DNA from: Ferruginibacter sp.
Lineage (GTDB): Bacteria; Bacteroidota; Bacteroidia; Chitinophagales; Chitinophagaceae
Direction of reading: 5' to 3'
NCBI GenBank assembly: GCA_014379905.1
Contig: JACMKX010000102.1
Location: 1 to 64,000, forward strand
Length of the DNA stretch: 64,000 bases
Shown here: positions 1 through 8,227 of the stretch, piece by piece
Layout of the letters: the number at the start of each line of letters is the position of its first letter
Position numbering within the stretch: position 1 is the first letter of the stretch
Notes under the pieces: model-generated
What the model saw: the letters and a program-made list of their open reading frames with translations, nothing else
What the model was told of the DNA's origin: nothing
The model's database searches: none
Translations under genes and position numbers: made by a program

Positions 1-68
1 ATTATTCCCTTTTCCATATATTCTTTTCTTAGCGGGCAACATAACTTAAAATAAAATAGACAAAATTA

Positions 69-86
69 TTAGCAATGTAATGCTAA
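69..86. promoter_or_regulatory. Inverted repeat upstream of umuD-like gene
   Basis: TTAGCA, six bases, then TGCTAA form a perfect 6-bp inverted repeat 31 bases before the umuD-like start, and a further TTAGC follows at 92-96. Its position would suit an SOS or autoregulatory operator, but no LexA consensus for this group can be verified from the sequence alone, so the role is a guess. Confidence 0.3.
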
Positions 87-116
87 AATATTTAGCTTTA
101 TGTCAAATATTATTAT

Positions 117-548
117 ATGAATGAAGATGAATTTTACAGCGCCGCTTATAAAGGCAGTAAGCACTACAGCCAGCAGGAAATTCAAACAGCCAATGCCACA
201 GGCTTTGGTGCCGCCGCCGATGATTACATGGAGCGTGGGATTGATCTGAATGAACAACTCATTCGCAATAAACCCGCTACTTATTTTTTTAGAATGAAAG
301 GTGATGCGATGAAAGATGCCGGCATTTATGACAATGATATATTAATTGTTGACCGTTCGATAAAAAATGCCGGCGGGCGTGTAATTGTGGCCATACTCAA
401 TGGGGAATTGCTGGTAAGGCGTTTTCATAAAAATTTCAGTTCGGCCTTTTTGATCCCCGAAAATGACCGGTTTAAAACCATTAACCTGGCAGAATTTGGT
501 GAGTTTGCTGTTTGGGGCGTAGTGGTACACTCTATTCATTCATTATAA
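117..548 (+). CDS. umuD: UmuD-like protein (S24/LexA family) lacking the catalytic dyad
   Basis: A 143-residue protein aligning end to end with E. coli UmuD, the accessory subunit of error-prone DNA polymerase V: ATGFGAAADDY matches the cleavage region around UmuD C24-G25, RGIDLNEQLI matches QRIDLNQLLI, and GDAMKDAGIYDNDILIVD matches the active-site strand. In UmuD the nucleophile is Ser60 in GDSM and the general base is Lys97. Here these positions are Ala64 (codon GCG at 306-308) and Arg101 (AGG at 417-419), and the scissile residue is Thr28-Gly29 instead of Cys/Ala-Gly. Self-cleavage therefore looks impossible. It is 10 bases upstream of umuC, as in a normal umuDC operon. Start chosen at the only ATG giving the family N-terminus. 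Confidence 0.88.
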   Translation: MNEDEFYSAAYKGSKHYSQQEIQTANATGFGAAADDYMERGIDLNEQLIRNKPATYFFRMKGDAMKDAGIYDNDILIVDRSIKNAGGRVIVAILNGELLVRRFHKNFSSAFLIPENDRFKTINLAEFGEFAVWGVVVHSIHSL

Positions 549-558
549 TTCCCCGGCC

Positions 559-1836
559 TTGATCGCTATAATAGATTGCAACAACTTTTATTGCTCCTGC
601 GAGAGATTATTTCTTCCGCACCTGGATAAACACCCTGTTGTGGTGCTGAGCAATAATGACGGATGCATTATATCCCGCAGCGACGAAGCAAAACTATTTG
701 GAGTGGAAATGGCCGGCCCGTATTTTAAAGCAAAGCCTTTGATACAACAACACAATGTCGCGGTATTTTCTTCCAATTATGGCTTGTACGGCGACCTGAG
801 CTGGAGAGTGATGGAAACATTGCGCATCATGTTTGGTAAAAAAAAGGTAGAAGTTTATTCTGTTGATGAAGCTTTTGTAGAACTGGATGGATACAAGCCG
901 GAATATTTACCGCAGCTGGCTATGGAGATCAGGCAGAAAGTAGAATTGTGGACGGGTATCAAAGTTTCTGTTGGAGTGGCGCCAACAAAAGTGCTGGCCA
1001 AACTGGCCAATAATCTTTCTAAAAAAAATAAAGAAAAAACGAAATGCGTGCTGGTGCTGGATACCCAACAAAAAATTGATGCAGCATTGCGTCATACAAA
1101 AGTGGGAGATATTTGGGGAGTGGGGCGCCAGTACGCAAAAAAATTAAATGAGTGGGCCATATTTGATGCTTACCAGCTAAGCCGGATGAGCGAAAGTTTT
1201 GCAAAAGTGAAACTGGGTGGTGTAGTAGGGGTGCGCCTGGTAAAAGAATTAAGAGGAGAGCCGGCAAAAGATATGGAAGATGACCTGGTTAATAAAAAAA
1301 TGATCGCTACTACCCGCATGTTTGGTAGCCCGGTTACAAACATCAATGATATAAAAGAAGCTATAGCCACCTATACATCAAGAGCTGCTGAAAAATTAAG
1401 AAGACAAAATGGTGCTGCAAAAACCATCAGCATTTTTGTAGTAAAAAAGGCAGAAGATCATAATGTGAATTTTCATGGAGCTGCTGTTAGTGCTTACACC
1501 ACTTTACCAGTTGCAACATCTTTTACCCACGAGCTGATAAAGCCTGCAGTTGAAATGGTAGATAAACTTTTTGAAGCCGGTAATATTTACAAAAAGGCAG
1601 GTGTAATGCTGAGTAACATTGTGCCGGATGAATCCATCCAGGGAAATCTTTTTAAAAGCGATACTAAAAACAGCGGACGAAAACTAATGGAGATGATGGA
1701 TAATATTAATTTTAGCCAGCGGGATGATGTATTAAAATTTGCAACCAGCGGCACCAGCCGCGACTGGAAAATGCGGCAGGAACTCCGCAGCAAAAGATAT
1801 ACAACGAGGTGGGATGAGTTGTTTGAAGTGAGTTAA
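559..1836 (+). CDS. umuC: Y-family DNA polymerase V catalytic subunit UmuC
   Basis: A 425-residue translesion polymerase of the usual UmuC length. The N-terminus IAIIDCNNFYCSCERLF holds the first metal-binding Asp (D6), and YSVDEAF carries the second catalytic pair (D103, E104). A helix-hairpin-helix-like segment follows (KVGDIWGVGRQYAKKL), then the little finger and the UmuC C-terminal domain. No ATG fits this N-terminus; the start is TTG at 559, placed ten bases after the umuD stop, so translation is probably coupled. It synthesises DNA across lesions during the SOS response. The core motifs are intact, unlike those of its partner. Confidence 0.93.
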   Translation: MIAIIDCNNFYCSCERLFLPHLDKHPVVVLSNNDGCIISRSDEAKLFGVEMAGPYFKAKPLIQQHNVAVFSSNYGLYGDLSWRVMETLRIMFGKKKVEVYSVDEAFVELDGYKPEYLPQLAMEIRQKVELWTGIKVSVGVAPTKVLAKLANNLSKKNKEKTKCVLVLDTQQKIDAALRHTKVGDIWGVGRQYAKKLNEWAIFDAYQLSRMSESFAKVKLGGVVGVRLVKELRGEPAKDMEDDLVNKKMIATTRMFGSPVTNINDIKEAIATYTSRAAEKLRRQNGAAKTISIFVVKKAEDHNVNFHGAAVSAYTTLPVATSFTHELIKPAVEMVDKLFEAGNIYKKAGVMLSNIVPDESIQGNLFKSDTKNSGRKLMEMMDNINFSQRDDVLKFATSGTSRDWKMRQELRSKRYTTRWDELFEVS

Positions 1837-2262
1837 ATATTTTTGCAGCTCGCTCCGGCTCTTACATTTTGATAATAAATAAGTTAGGATACCTGCCGGC
1901 TACCAGCGGTAAACCTGCGGTATTTTTCCCCCGCCTTTTCTTTGGAAACGCCTCCACAAATTAGTAAATTGTAATATAGGGGCCGTATAACTCCATACCG
2001 GGTTTAACTCCCGGTATCGCCGGGTACCAGGTAGGAGCGGCGGATTGCACCGGTGGGTTAAACCTTGTAGGAATGGGAGTGGTACTCGTAGCGGGCATAC
2101 AGCGTGGCTGCTAACAAAAAGCTGGCTTAAATTGATTAATAATTTTATGCAGCGTTGCCGGAGCCTGGTAAAGTGGCAGTGGGTAAAGATAAATGTTGTG
2201 TACTTTTTATATTTTAACGATAAAAGTACACAGGTTAAATATTCGCATTTAAAACGTACTAT
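1837..2262. other. Intergenic region, 426 bases, no convincing gene
   Basis: Between umuC and the XRE-type gene. It contains several G+C-rich short repeats of CCGG/CGGGT (1915-2035) and the palindrome annotated at 2197-2232. An open frame at 2045-2266 has no family resemblance and runs through the palindrome, so it is not called. Confidence 0.6.
2197..2232. promoter_or_regulatory. 11-bp perfect inverted repeat, likely operator or hairpin
   Basis: TGTGTACTTTT at 2197-2207 is repeated in reverse complement as AAAAGTACACA at 2222-2232, separated by 14 A+T-rich bases. It ends 30 bases before the start of the XRE-type regulator, a natural place for an autoregulatory operator. The outer TGTGTACT/AGTACACA also flanks a second inverted repeat at 35245-35290. 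Confidence 0.5.
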
Positions 2263-3141
2263 ATGAAATTGTCAAAAAAGCTAAGGGTCCTGCGGGGCGT
2301 TACCCACATCCGGGTAAAGATGGGAGTGAGCCAGCTGGCTTTGGCCCAATACCTCGGGGTTTCCAAGAGCACGATATCTATGGTTGAAAACGGCCACCGC
2401 CGGCTTCCCGGGGCAGCATCTTATAAGCTGGTAGAACTGGAACTGGATTTCCATAAACGCTCCATTCAACCCAATGACCCCTTGTATAAATTACCGGCCT
2501 GCTCCGAATCTGAGCTGGAGAAAGCCATCCGCAAGGGCAGGGAGCGTGTTAACGGTATTACCCTGGAGCTGATGCGAATCAGGCTGGCCAGGATGACCCT
2601 CCGGTATAAGGAAACCCTGGAGGAGATCCGGCACCTGGACCTGGTGATCAACTTTGCTAAGTTGCAAACACCGGCTTTCCACCTGCTGAGCCTGGAGCAG
2701 GCAAGGCCACCCCTTTTAAAAAAGCTTAAACGTTGTGATGCGCAGGCCCGCGCTAAAATAGAAGGGAAAATTGCCATGCTGCAAATTGTGGAAGCCTCTT
2801 ATTTAACACAGCCGGTTGAAGATAAAGAAGTCCTGCCCGCTGACTCCAGCCTTATTGCAGAAAACAAACAGGCCCTGCCCCGGGAAAGCAGCCCTGAAGC
2901 TGGTAACCGGCAGTTGCTGCCGGAGGGGTACAGGCTCAACATTAAAAACATTCCCTACAGTTCTTCTTTTTCAATTACCCGTTTGCTTCCGTGCAATACA
3001 AAATATAAGATGATGAATGTGGTTAAAACACCCAGGCCAATGAGTGCCGCTTTAGGATCGTCGATGGCAATGCTGGTGCCCACAAATAAATACGCCAGGA
3101 TAAATATGACCGGCATCAGTGGGAATAATTTCATCTTGTAG
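2263..3141 (+). CDS. XRE-family HTH protein whose frame runs into the permease gene
   Basis: An N-terminal helix-turn-helix of the Cro/C1 type is clear: MGVSQLALAQYLGVSKSTISMVENG, residues about 20-45. The middle (80-185) is charged and probably helical, followed by a loosely repeated stretch (VLPADSS, ALPRESS, LLPEGY). From base 2955 on, the frame lies antisense to the last 187 bases of the convergent permease gene; those 62 residues have no recognisable character, so the ancestral protein probably ended near 2940 and lost its stop. The 60 bases from 2281 are 37 G or C by hand count, far above neighbouring DNA, which suggests transfer. A DNA-binding role is likely; the target is unknown. Confidence 0.65.
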   Translation: MKLSKKLRVLRGVTHIRVKMGVSQLALAQYLGVSKSTISMVENGHRRLPGAASYKLVELELDFHKRSIQPNDPLYKLPACSESELEKAIRKGRERVNGITLELMRIRLARMTLRYKETLEEIRHLDLVINFAKLQTPAFHLLSLEQARPPLLKKLKRCDAQARAKIEGKIAMLQIVEASYLTQPVEDKEVLPADSSLIAENKQALPRESSPEAGNRQLLPEGYRLNIKNIPYSSSFSITRLLPCNTKYKMMNVVKTPRPMSAALGSSMAMLVPTNKYARINMTGISGNNFIL

Positions 3142-4307
3142 ATCCCTGTATCATCGAGGTGTTTGGTTTTTTTCCGAAACCAGAAAATAGTGGCTGCACT
3201 TAATATCATTCCAAAGCAATCCAGGAAAATAGTGAATGCCAATATCTTTTCAAACTCCTGCGAAAAGAAAAGAATGATAATGGCAATGGCCGAAAACACC
3301 GTCAGTGAAAACGTGAGCACATTTGTTTTACTGTTTCTTTTTGCAAAGGCTGCAGGCAGGCTTTTGTCGTCTCCCATGGCAAACATTACCCTCGGGTTAC
3401 TCAATAGCGAACCATTTACATATGCCAATATTCCTATGAAAAGAAAAACGGAAAATACCTGCGCTCCTGTGCTTCCGAATATCCTGTCAATAACTACGTA
3501 TGCAATTTCTCTTTCGCCTTTCATCTGGTTAAAGCCGATGATATTATAATAACTCAGGTTAACCAGCAGGTATAAAGCAATGATGACCAATATGGCAATA
3601 AAAATACCTTTCGGAATTGTTTTGGAAGGATTGTGAACCTCCGTTCCGAAATTGATGGATTGCTGGTAACCACCATAAGTAAAGGAAACCGCAATAAGGC
3701 TGATGCCAAGGCTTTTCACCCAGTCAATCCAGGTAAAAGGTTCCGAGCTTACCGCTGTAGCTTCGCCGGTTGCATATTTGCCCGGAAAGAAAAGTGCAGC
3801 GATGAGTACCACTACCATCAGAATTTTTATGGTCATCAAAATATTCTGCGCACGGGAACTTAATATCAAGCCCCTGAGGTTAATCAGGTAAAAAGCAATG
3901 ATGGCCACACAGCCTAACAAAGCCTTGTCTACATCGGTCCAGTCTCCAGGAAATAATTTTAATAAATAACCACTGCCTATCAATGCCACACCACTCAGGC
4001 TTGCAGCATTGCTAACCAGTATCAGGCAATTGATGGCAAAGGCAACGCTTGGATGGTATGCTTTTGCAAATACTTTGTAATACCCGCCCGTTACGGGATA
4101 CCGGCTCCCGATCTCTGCATAGGTTAATGCCCCGCAAAGCGCTACAATGCCGCCGATAAACCATGCACTGAAATACACCGAAGGAGAAATGGCATCTTTA
4201 GCACTGGTGGCAGCCGCCCTGAATATTCCCATACCAATTACAAAACCGATACAGATCATGGTAAGAGAAAAGAGGTTGAGCTTTTGCGGAGTTTTTGTCA
4301 TGGTCAA
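2955..4307 (-). CDS. APC superfamily amino acid permease
   Basis: A 450-residue membrane protein with about 12 hydrophobic segments. The first carries the GxxIGMGIF-type motif (FVIGMGIFRAAA) that forms the unwound substrate-binding part of TM1 in amino acid/polyamine/organocation transporters, and AEIGSRYPVTGGYYKVF matches the conserved TM2-TM3 loop. SINFGTEVHNPSKTIPKGI is the family signature after TM6. It should import or exchange an amino acid across the inner membrane; the substrate cannot be told. Start is the first of two closely spaced ATGs (M1 or M3). The 3' end overlaps the antiparallel XRE frame. Confidence 0.9.
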   Translation of the reverse strand: MTMTKTPQKLNLFSLTMICIGFVIGMGIFRAAATSAKDAISPSVYFSAWFIGGIVALCGALTYAEIGSRYPVTGGYYKVFAKAYHPSVAFAINCLILVSNAASLSGVALIGSGYLLKLFPGDWTDVDKALLGCVAIIAFYLINLRGLILSSRAQNILMTIKILMVVVLIAALFFPGKYATGEATAVSSEPFTWIDWVKSLGISLIAVSFTYGGYQQSINFGTEVHNPSKTIPKGIFIAILVIIALYLLVNLSYYNIIGFNQMKGEREIAYVVIDRIFGSTGAQVFSVFLFIGILAYVNGSLLSNPRVMFAMGDDKSLPAAFAKRNSKTNVLTFSLTVFSAIAIIILFFSQEFEKILAFTIFLDCFGMILSAATIFWFRKKTKHLDDTGIYKMKLFPLMPVIFILAYLFVGTSIAIDDPKAALIGLGVLTTFIILYFVLHGSKRVIEKEEL

Positions 4308-4393
4308 AAGATAGGGAAATAATTAATAATTGATAATGAATAATTGATAATGGGGTGCTTGAGTAATTATAGAGAGCAGCGTTTTAATTTTTA

Positions 4394-4426
4394 TTTGGCG
4401 ATAACATCTATACATCCCTACATTTG
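4394..4426 (+). promoter_or_regulatory. Promoter for the cobalamin riboswitch operon
   Basis: TTTG at 4394-4397, 21 bases, then TACATTTG at 4419-4426 fit the Bacteroidota sigma-A pattern TTTG-N19/21-TAnnTTTG. Transcription would start near 4432, just ahead of the riboswitch. Confidence 0.65.
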
Positions 4427-4433
4427 CAGCGAA

Positions 4434-4645
4434 TTTGGTTCCCTGCTCAATAATTATTGAGGTGGGATTAAAAGGGAAGTCCGGTGTAAATCCGGCGCTA
4501 TCCCCGTAGCTGTAAGGGCCTCCCCAACCCCTCCAAAGAGGGGCTTAAGAGAAGCTTTTAAATATCTAGCCACTGTTTGTTAACGCAAGCGGGAAGGTTT
4601 TTTAAAAGTATACCCCGAGCCAGAAGACCTGCCAGGTTCACATAA
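4434..4645 (+). promoter_or_regulatory. Cobalamin (B12) riboswitch
   Basis: All classic blocks appear in order: GGGAAGTCCGGTGTAAATCC (from 4470), CCCCGTAGCTGTAAG (from 4502), CCACTGT and GCGGGAAGG (4570-4597), and the B12 box AGCCAGAAGACCTGCC (4618-4633). An insertion (about 4520-4545) with a CCCCTCC/GAGGGG pair fills the variable arm. A small hairpin (AAGCTTTC / GAAAGGCTT, 4656-4676) follows before the btuB start at 4745 and may act in the expression platform. When adenosylcobalamin binds, expression of the downstream uptake genes should fall. Confidence 0.95.
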
Positions 4646-4744
4646 TTATTATTCAAAGCTTTCGGGTGAAAGGCTTGGATGAGTGATCTGCACAGAGTAC
4701 CTGCATTTTTCTTATCTATGCTTCTGCCTGTTTGTTTTTAAAAG

Positions 4745-6745
4745 ATGAATTTGAAACAAACCTGGAGATATTTTATTTTTACAAGCGGCCTTTTATTGCC
4801 ACTGCTCCTGCATGCGCAAAAGGATACATTGCCTGTAGTAAAAATTATCTCGCAGGAATCAACCGATATCAGCAGAACAGCAGTGCCTTTTCAGCAATTG
4901 ACCAAAAAAGAACTGGCTTCATTGAACAGTCTTTCCGTTGCCGATGCAGTAAAATATTTTTCCGGTGTATTGATAAAGGATTATGGTGGTATAGGTGGCC
5001 TGAAAACCATTTCAGTTCGCAGCCTCGGGGCCAATCATACGGGTATAATGTATGATGGTATTATGGTGGGAGATGCGCAGGGCGGACAAATTGATCTCGG
5101 CAGATTTTCGCTGGATAATATTGAGACCATTCAACTTTCTACAAGCAGGCCGGAAACTATTTTGATGGCTGCACGTTCTTATGCAAGTGCAGCTGTCCTC
5201 TCCTTGTCATCATCCACGGCCAATATTCAAAAAAGATCAATGACCCTAAAATTAAAAGGAGGCTCGTTTGGCTTTTTTAATCCTGCTTTTTCTTTCAAAG
5301 ATAAAATTGGAGAAAGGTTTGGCCACGGAGTGAGTGCTGAATACCAGGCTGCAGACGGAGATTATTCCTATAAAAATTATGTGGCGGGCGATGCGGATAG
5401 TAAAAGATTGAATGCTGATATAAAAACTTACCGGGCAGAATATGATGCCAGTTATTTATTCAATGACAGCAACCAAATCAAACTGAAATTATATTACTAT
5501 AATGCTAAACGGGGTTTGCCTGGTGCAGTTATTTTGTACAATAACTTTTCTAACCAAAGGTTAAATAATGAAATATTTTTTTCGCAGGCCAGCTGGAAAA
5601 AAAATATTTCAGGGCGTAGTAAAATTTTATTCAACGCAAAGTTTACCAAAGATTATAAATACTATTTAGATCCGTCTTACCAGAATTCGGTCGGCAAATT
5701 TGAAAATAAATTTAACCAGCAGGAATTGTACGTTTCAGGCGCTTATAGCTACCAGTTTTCTCCTGCGTTATCTGCCAGCTATGCTGCAGATTATTTCAAC
5801 AGTAAATTGAAACGTACCGATGATTTTGCTGCCGGTTTTGCTGATCCTGAAAGAGATAATTTTCTGTATAATATTGCGGTAGACTACTCCGCAAAAAGGT
5901 TAAACTTAACTGCCAATATACTTCATACCATATTAAATGAAAGGGTACAAAACGGATCCACAGGTAGAAAATTAAATGAATTAAGCCCTGCTGCAGCTCT
6001 TTCTTACCATTTCTCTGACTCCTCTCCATTGCACGCCAGGGTTTTTTATAAAAGGATCTTCCGTGCACCCACGTTCGACGACCTCTATTATACCAATGTC
6101 GGCAACACTGATTTGAAACCTGAATTTGTTGACCAATATAATATCGGCCTCAGCTTTAATAAAAAATCTCTTAAAAACATTGAAGGACTTATAATAACGC
6201 TGGATATTTATTATAATCAGGTAAAAGATAAAATATTAGCTGTGCCAAGGCAAAATCTTTTTCAATGGACGATGCTCAATATTGGCCAGGTGGAAATTAA
6301 AGGAGTAGATGCAACTGTTCTTGCAAAATGGAAACAGTTGGGAAGCATTTTCCTCACCTCAAGACTATCCTATACCTACCAGGATGCACGGGATATGTCT
6401 GATCCATCTTCTGCTGTTTACAAAAAACAAATTCCCTATACTCCTAAACATTCAGCTGCAGTGGGAATCGGTATTTCATACAGGAACCTTGATCTCAGTT
6501 ATAATGTATTGCTTTCTTCCTACCGCCATAGCCTCGGGGACCAAGTGCCTGAAAACCTGGCAAAGGAATGGGCAACACAGGATCTAACCTTTATGTATTC
6601 CTTGAAAACAAAATATAACAATAACTACCGCATCACTGCTGAGTTGAACAATATTTTCAATAAACAATACGAGGTCATAAAATTTTATCCAATGCCCCGG
6701 TTCAATTACCGCATTGGCATCATTGCAACTTTTAACCAATCATAA
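4745..6745 (+). CDS. btuB: TonB-dependent vitamin B12 receptor
   Basis: A 666-residue outer membrane receptor with a signal peptide (residues 1-24, ending LLHAQ). The plug domain spans about 45-160: LSVADAVKYFSGVLIKDYGG and the RSLGANHTGIMYDGIMVGD stretch are standard plug motifs. The rest alternates aromatic and polar residues as in a 22-strand barrel and ends in a beta-strand. Assignment to B12 rather than iron chelates rests on the riboswitch 100 bases upstream and on the BtuG-like lipoprotein 22 bases downstream. It imports cobalamin from the surface into the periplasm using TonB energy. ATG start has an A-rich stretch before it. Confidence 0.9.
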   Translation: MNLKQTWRYFIFTSGLLLPLLLHAQKDTLPVVKIISQESTDISRTAVPFQQLTKKELASLNSLSVADAVKYFSGVLIKDYGGIGGLKTISVRSLGANHTGIMYDGIMVGDAQGGQIDLGRFSLDNIETIQLSTSRPETILMAARSYASAAVLSLSSSTANIQKRSMTLKLKGGSFGFFNPAFSFKDKIGERFGHGVSAEYQAADGDYSYKNYVAGDADSKRLNADIKTYRAEYDASYLFNDSNQIKLKLYYYNAKRGLPGAVILYNNFSNQRLNNEIFFSQASWKKNISGRSKILFNAKFTKDYKYYLDPSYQNSVGKFENKFNQQELYVSGAYSYQFSPALSASYAADYFNSKLKRTDDFAAGFADPERDNFLYNIAVDYSAKRLNLTANILHTILNERVQNGSTGRKLNELSPAAALSYHFSDSSPLHARVFYKRIFRAPTFDDLYYTNVGNTDLKPEFVDQYNIGLSFNKKSLKNIEGLIITLDIYYNQVKDKILAVPRQNLFQWTMLNIGQVEIKGVDATVLAKWKQLGSIFLTSRLSYTYQDARDMSDPSSAVYKKQIPYTPKHSAAVGIGISYRNLDLSYNVLLSSYRHSLGDQVPENLAKEWATQDLTFMYSLKTKYNNNYRITAELNNIFNKQYEVIKFYPMPRFNYRIGIIATFNQS

Positions 6746-6767
6746 ACAACAATTAAAATAACGATCA

Positions 6768-7862
6768 ATGAAAAAGAATCTGTACAAATGGCTTTTACCT
6801 GCTGTATTATTAATGCAGGCCTGTTCAAAAGATGATGTGCCGGTAAATCCCGTAACGCCACCTGCCAAAGGATTGTATGCAATAAGTGAAGGAGGTTCCA
6901 CTCCAAATAGTGCTAAACTCGGATTTTATAATCTTGGTTCCTCCACTTTTACAGGAGATTATTTTGTTCAGCAAAACCCGTCCGAAACTGCATTGGGAAG
7001 TACTTCAAATGATGCTATTATATACGGAGGCAAGCTATATATTGTAATGAATATTTCCAGCGAGGTATTGGTATTAAATGCCTATACGGGAGCCTTAATA
7101 AAAAGAATTAATTTTGGCACTACTCCTAACTTTAAATTCCCAAGATATGCCGTAGGTACAAGGGGAAAAGTATATGTATCCGCTTACGACAACACCGTAA
7201 ACATAATTGATACCAGCGCCTTAACTTTAGGTGCAGCCATACCCGTGGGAAAGGATCCGGAAGGTCTGGCAGTACAAGGGAATTATTTATATGTGGCGAA
7301 TTCAGGGGGACTAGATTATCCGAATGTTGACAGCACGGTATCGGTTATAGATTTGAATACCAACGCAGAGATTAAAAAAATTAAAGTTGGATATAACCCT
7401 AATAAAGTTGAAGTAGCATCAAACGGGGATGTGTATGTGAGTGCTTATGGCGTAGGTTTTCCTACACCGCCTGCACCGATTATACCAGCCAGTGTTTCAG
7501 TGATTAATTCTACCAGCAATACTTTGAAAACAACATTGGGTGGTGCTTATCAATATTCGCATGTAAGAATCTTCGGCAACATTGCCTATTTTTTCAATAA
7601 CTATGGCGGTGCAGGAACTGCCAGGGTTTATAATACAGATACGAACGCAGATATACGGGCAGAGTTTATAACTGATGGAACAACTATCACTACTCCTTAC
7701 GGTATTAACATCGACGAACAGAATGGAGATGTTTACATAATGGATGCAAAAGATTACGTAACTGCAGGTGCTGTTACGTGCTTTGATAAAAATGGTAAAA
7801 AGAAATTTACTTTTTCTGTTGCGCCAGGCGTGAGTCCGAATAAAGTATTGTTCAATAGGTAA
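6768..7862 (+). CDS. btuG: BtuG-like beta-propeller surface lipoprotein, B12 capture
   Basis: A 364-residue lipoprotein: MKKNLYKWLLPAVLLMQAC with Cys19 as acylation site. The body consists of YncE/YVTN-type propeller blades, e.g. GKLYIVMNISSEVLVLN, GKVYVSAYDNTVNIID, GNYLYVANS..DSTVSVID, GDVYVSAYG..SVSVIN. In Bacteroides, BtuG is a seven-bladed surface propeller that binds B12 extremely tightly and sits on BtuB; size, lipobox, fold and operon position agree. Binding residues cannot be checked here. It is co-transcribed with btuB under the riboswitch. Confidence 0.78.
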   Translation: MKKNLYKWLLPAVLLMQACSKDDVPVNPVTPPAKGLYAISEGGSTPNSAKLGFYNLGSSTFTGDYFVQQNPSETALGSTSNDAIIYGGKLYIVMNISSEVLVLNAYTGALIKRINFGTTPNFKFPRYAVGTRGKVYVSAYDNTVNIIDTSALTLGAAIPVGKDPEGLAVQGNYLYVANSGGLDYPNVDSTVSVIDLNTNAEIKKIKVGYNPNKVEVASNGDVYVSAYGVGFPTPPAPIIPASVSVINSTSNTLKTTLGGAYQYSHVRIFGNIAYFFNNYGGAGTARVYNTDTNADIRAEFITDGTTITTPYGINIDEQNGDVYIMDAKDYVTAGAVTCFDKNGKKKFTFSVAPGVSPNKVLFNR

Positions 7863-7948
7863 AACATTAAGAAATTTCCTATGAACCCGGAAATGCCATT
7901 GCCCGCTTTTTTAGTGTGCAGTGGTATTTCTTCTTTAAAAAAGTTGCA

Positions 7949-8182
7949 ATGGAAAACAACAATGGAAAACACGAGCCCAAAAACTGCCCCCGCTGCAGCC
8001 GTTCTTTTGAATGCAAACCCGGCGATATCGGAAATTGCCAGTGCCACGGGTTACAATTTGCCGCTGCAACAAAAGAATATATTGCAAAAAAATACGAAGA
8101 CTGCCTTTGCCGGCAATGCCTGCTGGAACTTAATAACCAGCAAATTTTATTTAAAGAAAAATTTGGTGCAAGTCCGCATTGA
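7949..8182 (+). CDS. Small cysteine-rich CWC-family protein
   Basis: A 77-residue cytosolic protein with CPRC at residues 13-16 followed by FECKPGDIGNCQC, then CLCRQCLLEL near the C-terminus: eight cysteines suited to metal binding, matching the cysteine-rich CWC family as I remember it (family function unknown). The ATG at 7949 is preferred to an upstream ATG at 7916 because residues added by the latter (MQWYFFFKKVA) are not family-like. It lies 86 bases after the btuG-like gene on the same strand, so it may belong to the B12 regulon. An overlapping frame at 7881-8186 lacks these features. Confidence 0.7.
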   Translation: MENNNGKHEPKNCPRCSRSFECKPGDIGNCQCHGLQFAAATKEYIAKKYEDCLCRQCLLELNNQQILFKEKFGASPH

Positions 8183-8205
8183 TTAGGTTTTAGCGAAAGC
8201 GCTGC

Positions 8206-8213
8206 TATCTTTG
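8206..8213 (+). promoter_or_regulatory. Promoter -7 box for the MarC-family gene
   Basis: TATCTTTG matches TAnnTTTG 14 bases before the start codon. No clear TTG element is seen 19-21 bases upstream, so it may be a weak promoter. Confidence 0.45.
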
Positions 8214-8227
8214 CAAAAACATATCCC

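Noticed and set aside
2045-2266. 73-residue plus-strand frame before the XRE gene
   Set aside because: No family features, runs through the palindrome at 2197-2232 and overlaps the next start; composition looks non-coding.
3163-3549. 128-residue plus-strand frame within the permease gene
   Set aside because: Antisense shadow; the permease frame carries clear transporter motifs across the same bases.
4732-5055. 107-residue frame overlapping the btuB start
   Set aside because: Out of frame with the receptor, which has signal peptide and plug motifs in the same region.
7881-8186. 101-residue frame overlapping the CWC gene
   Set aside because: Lacks the CPRC/CQC cysteine pattern and resembles nothing; the frame from 7949 is coherent.
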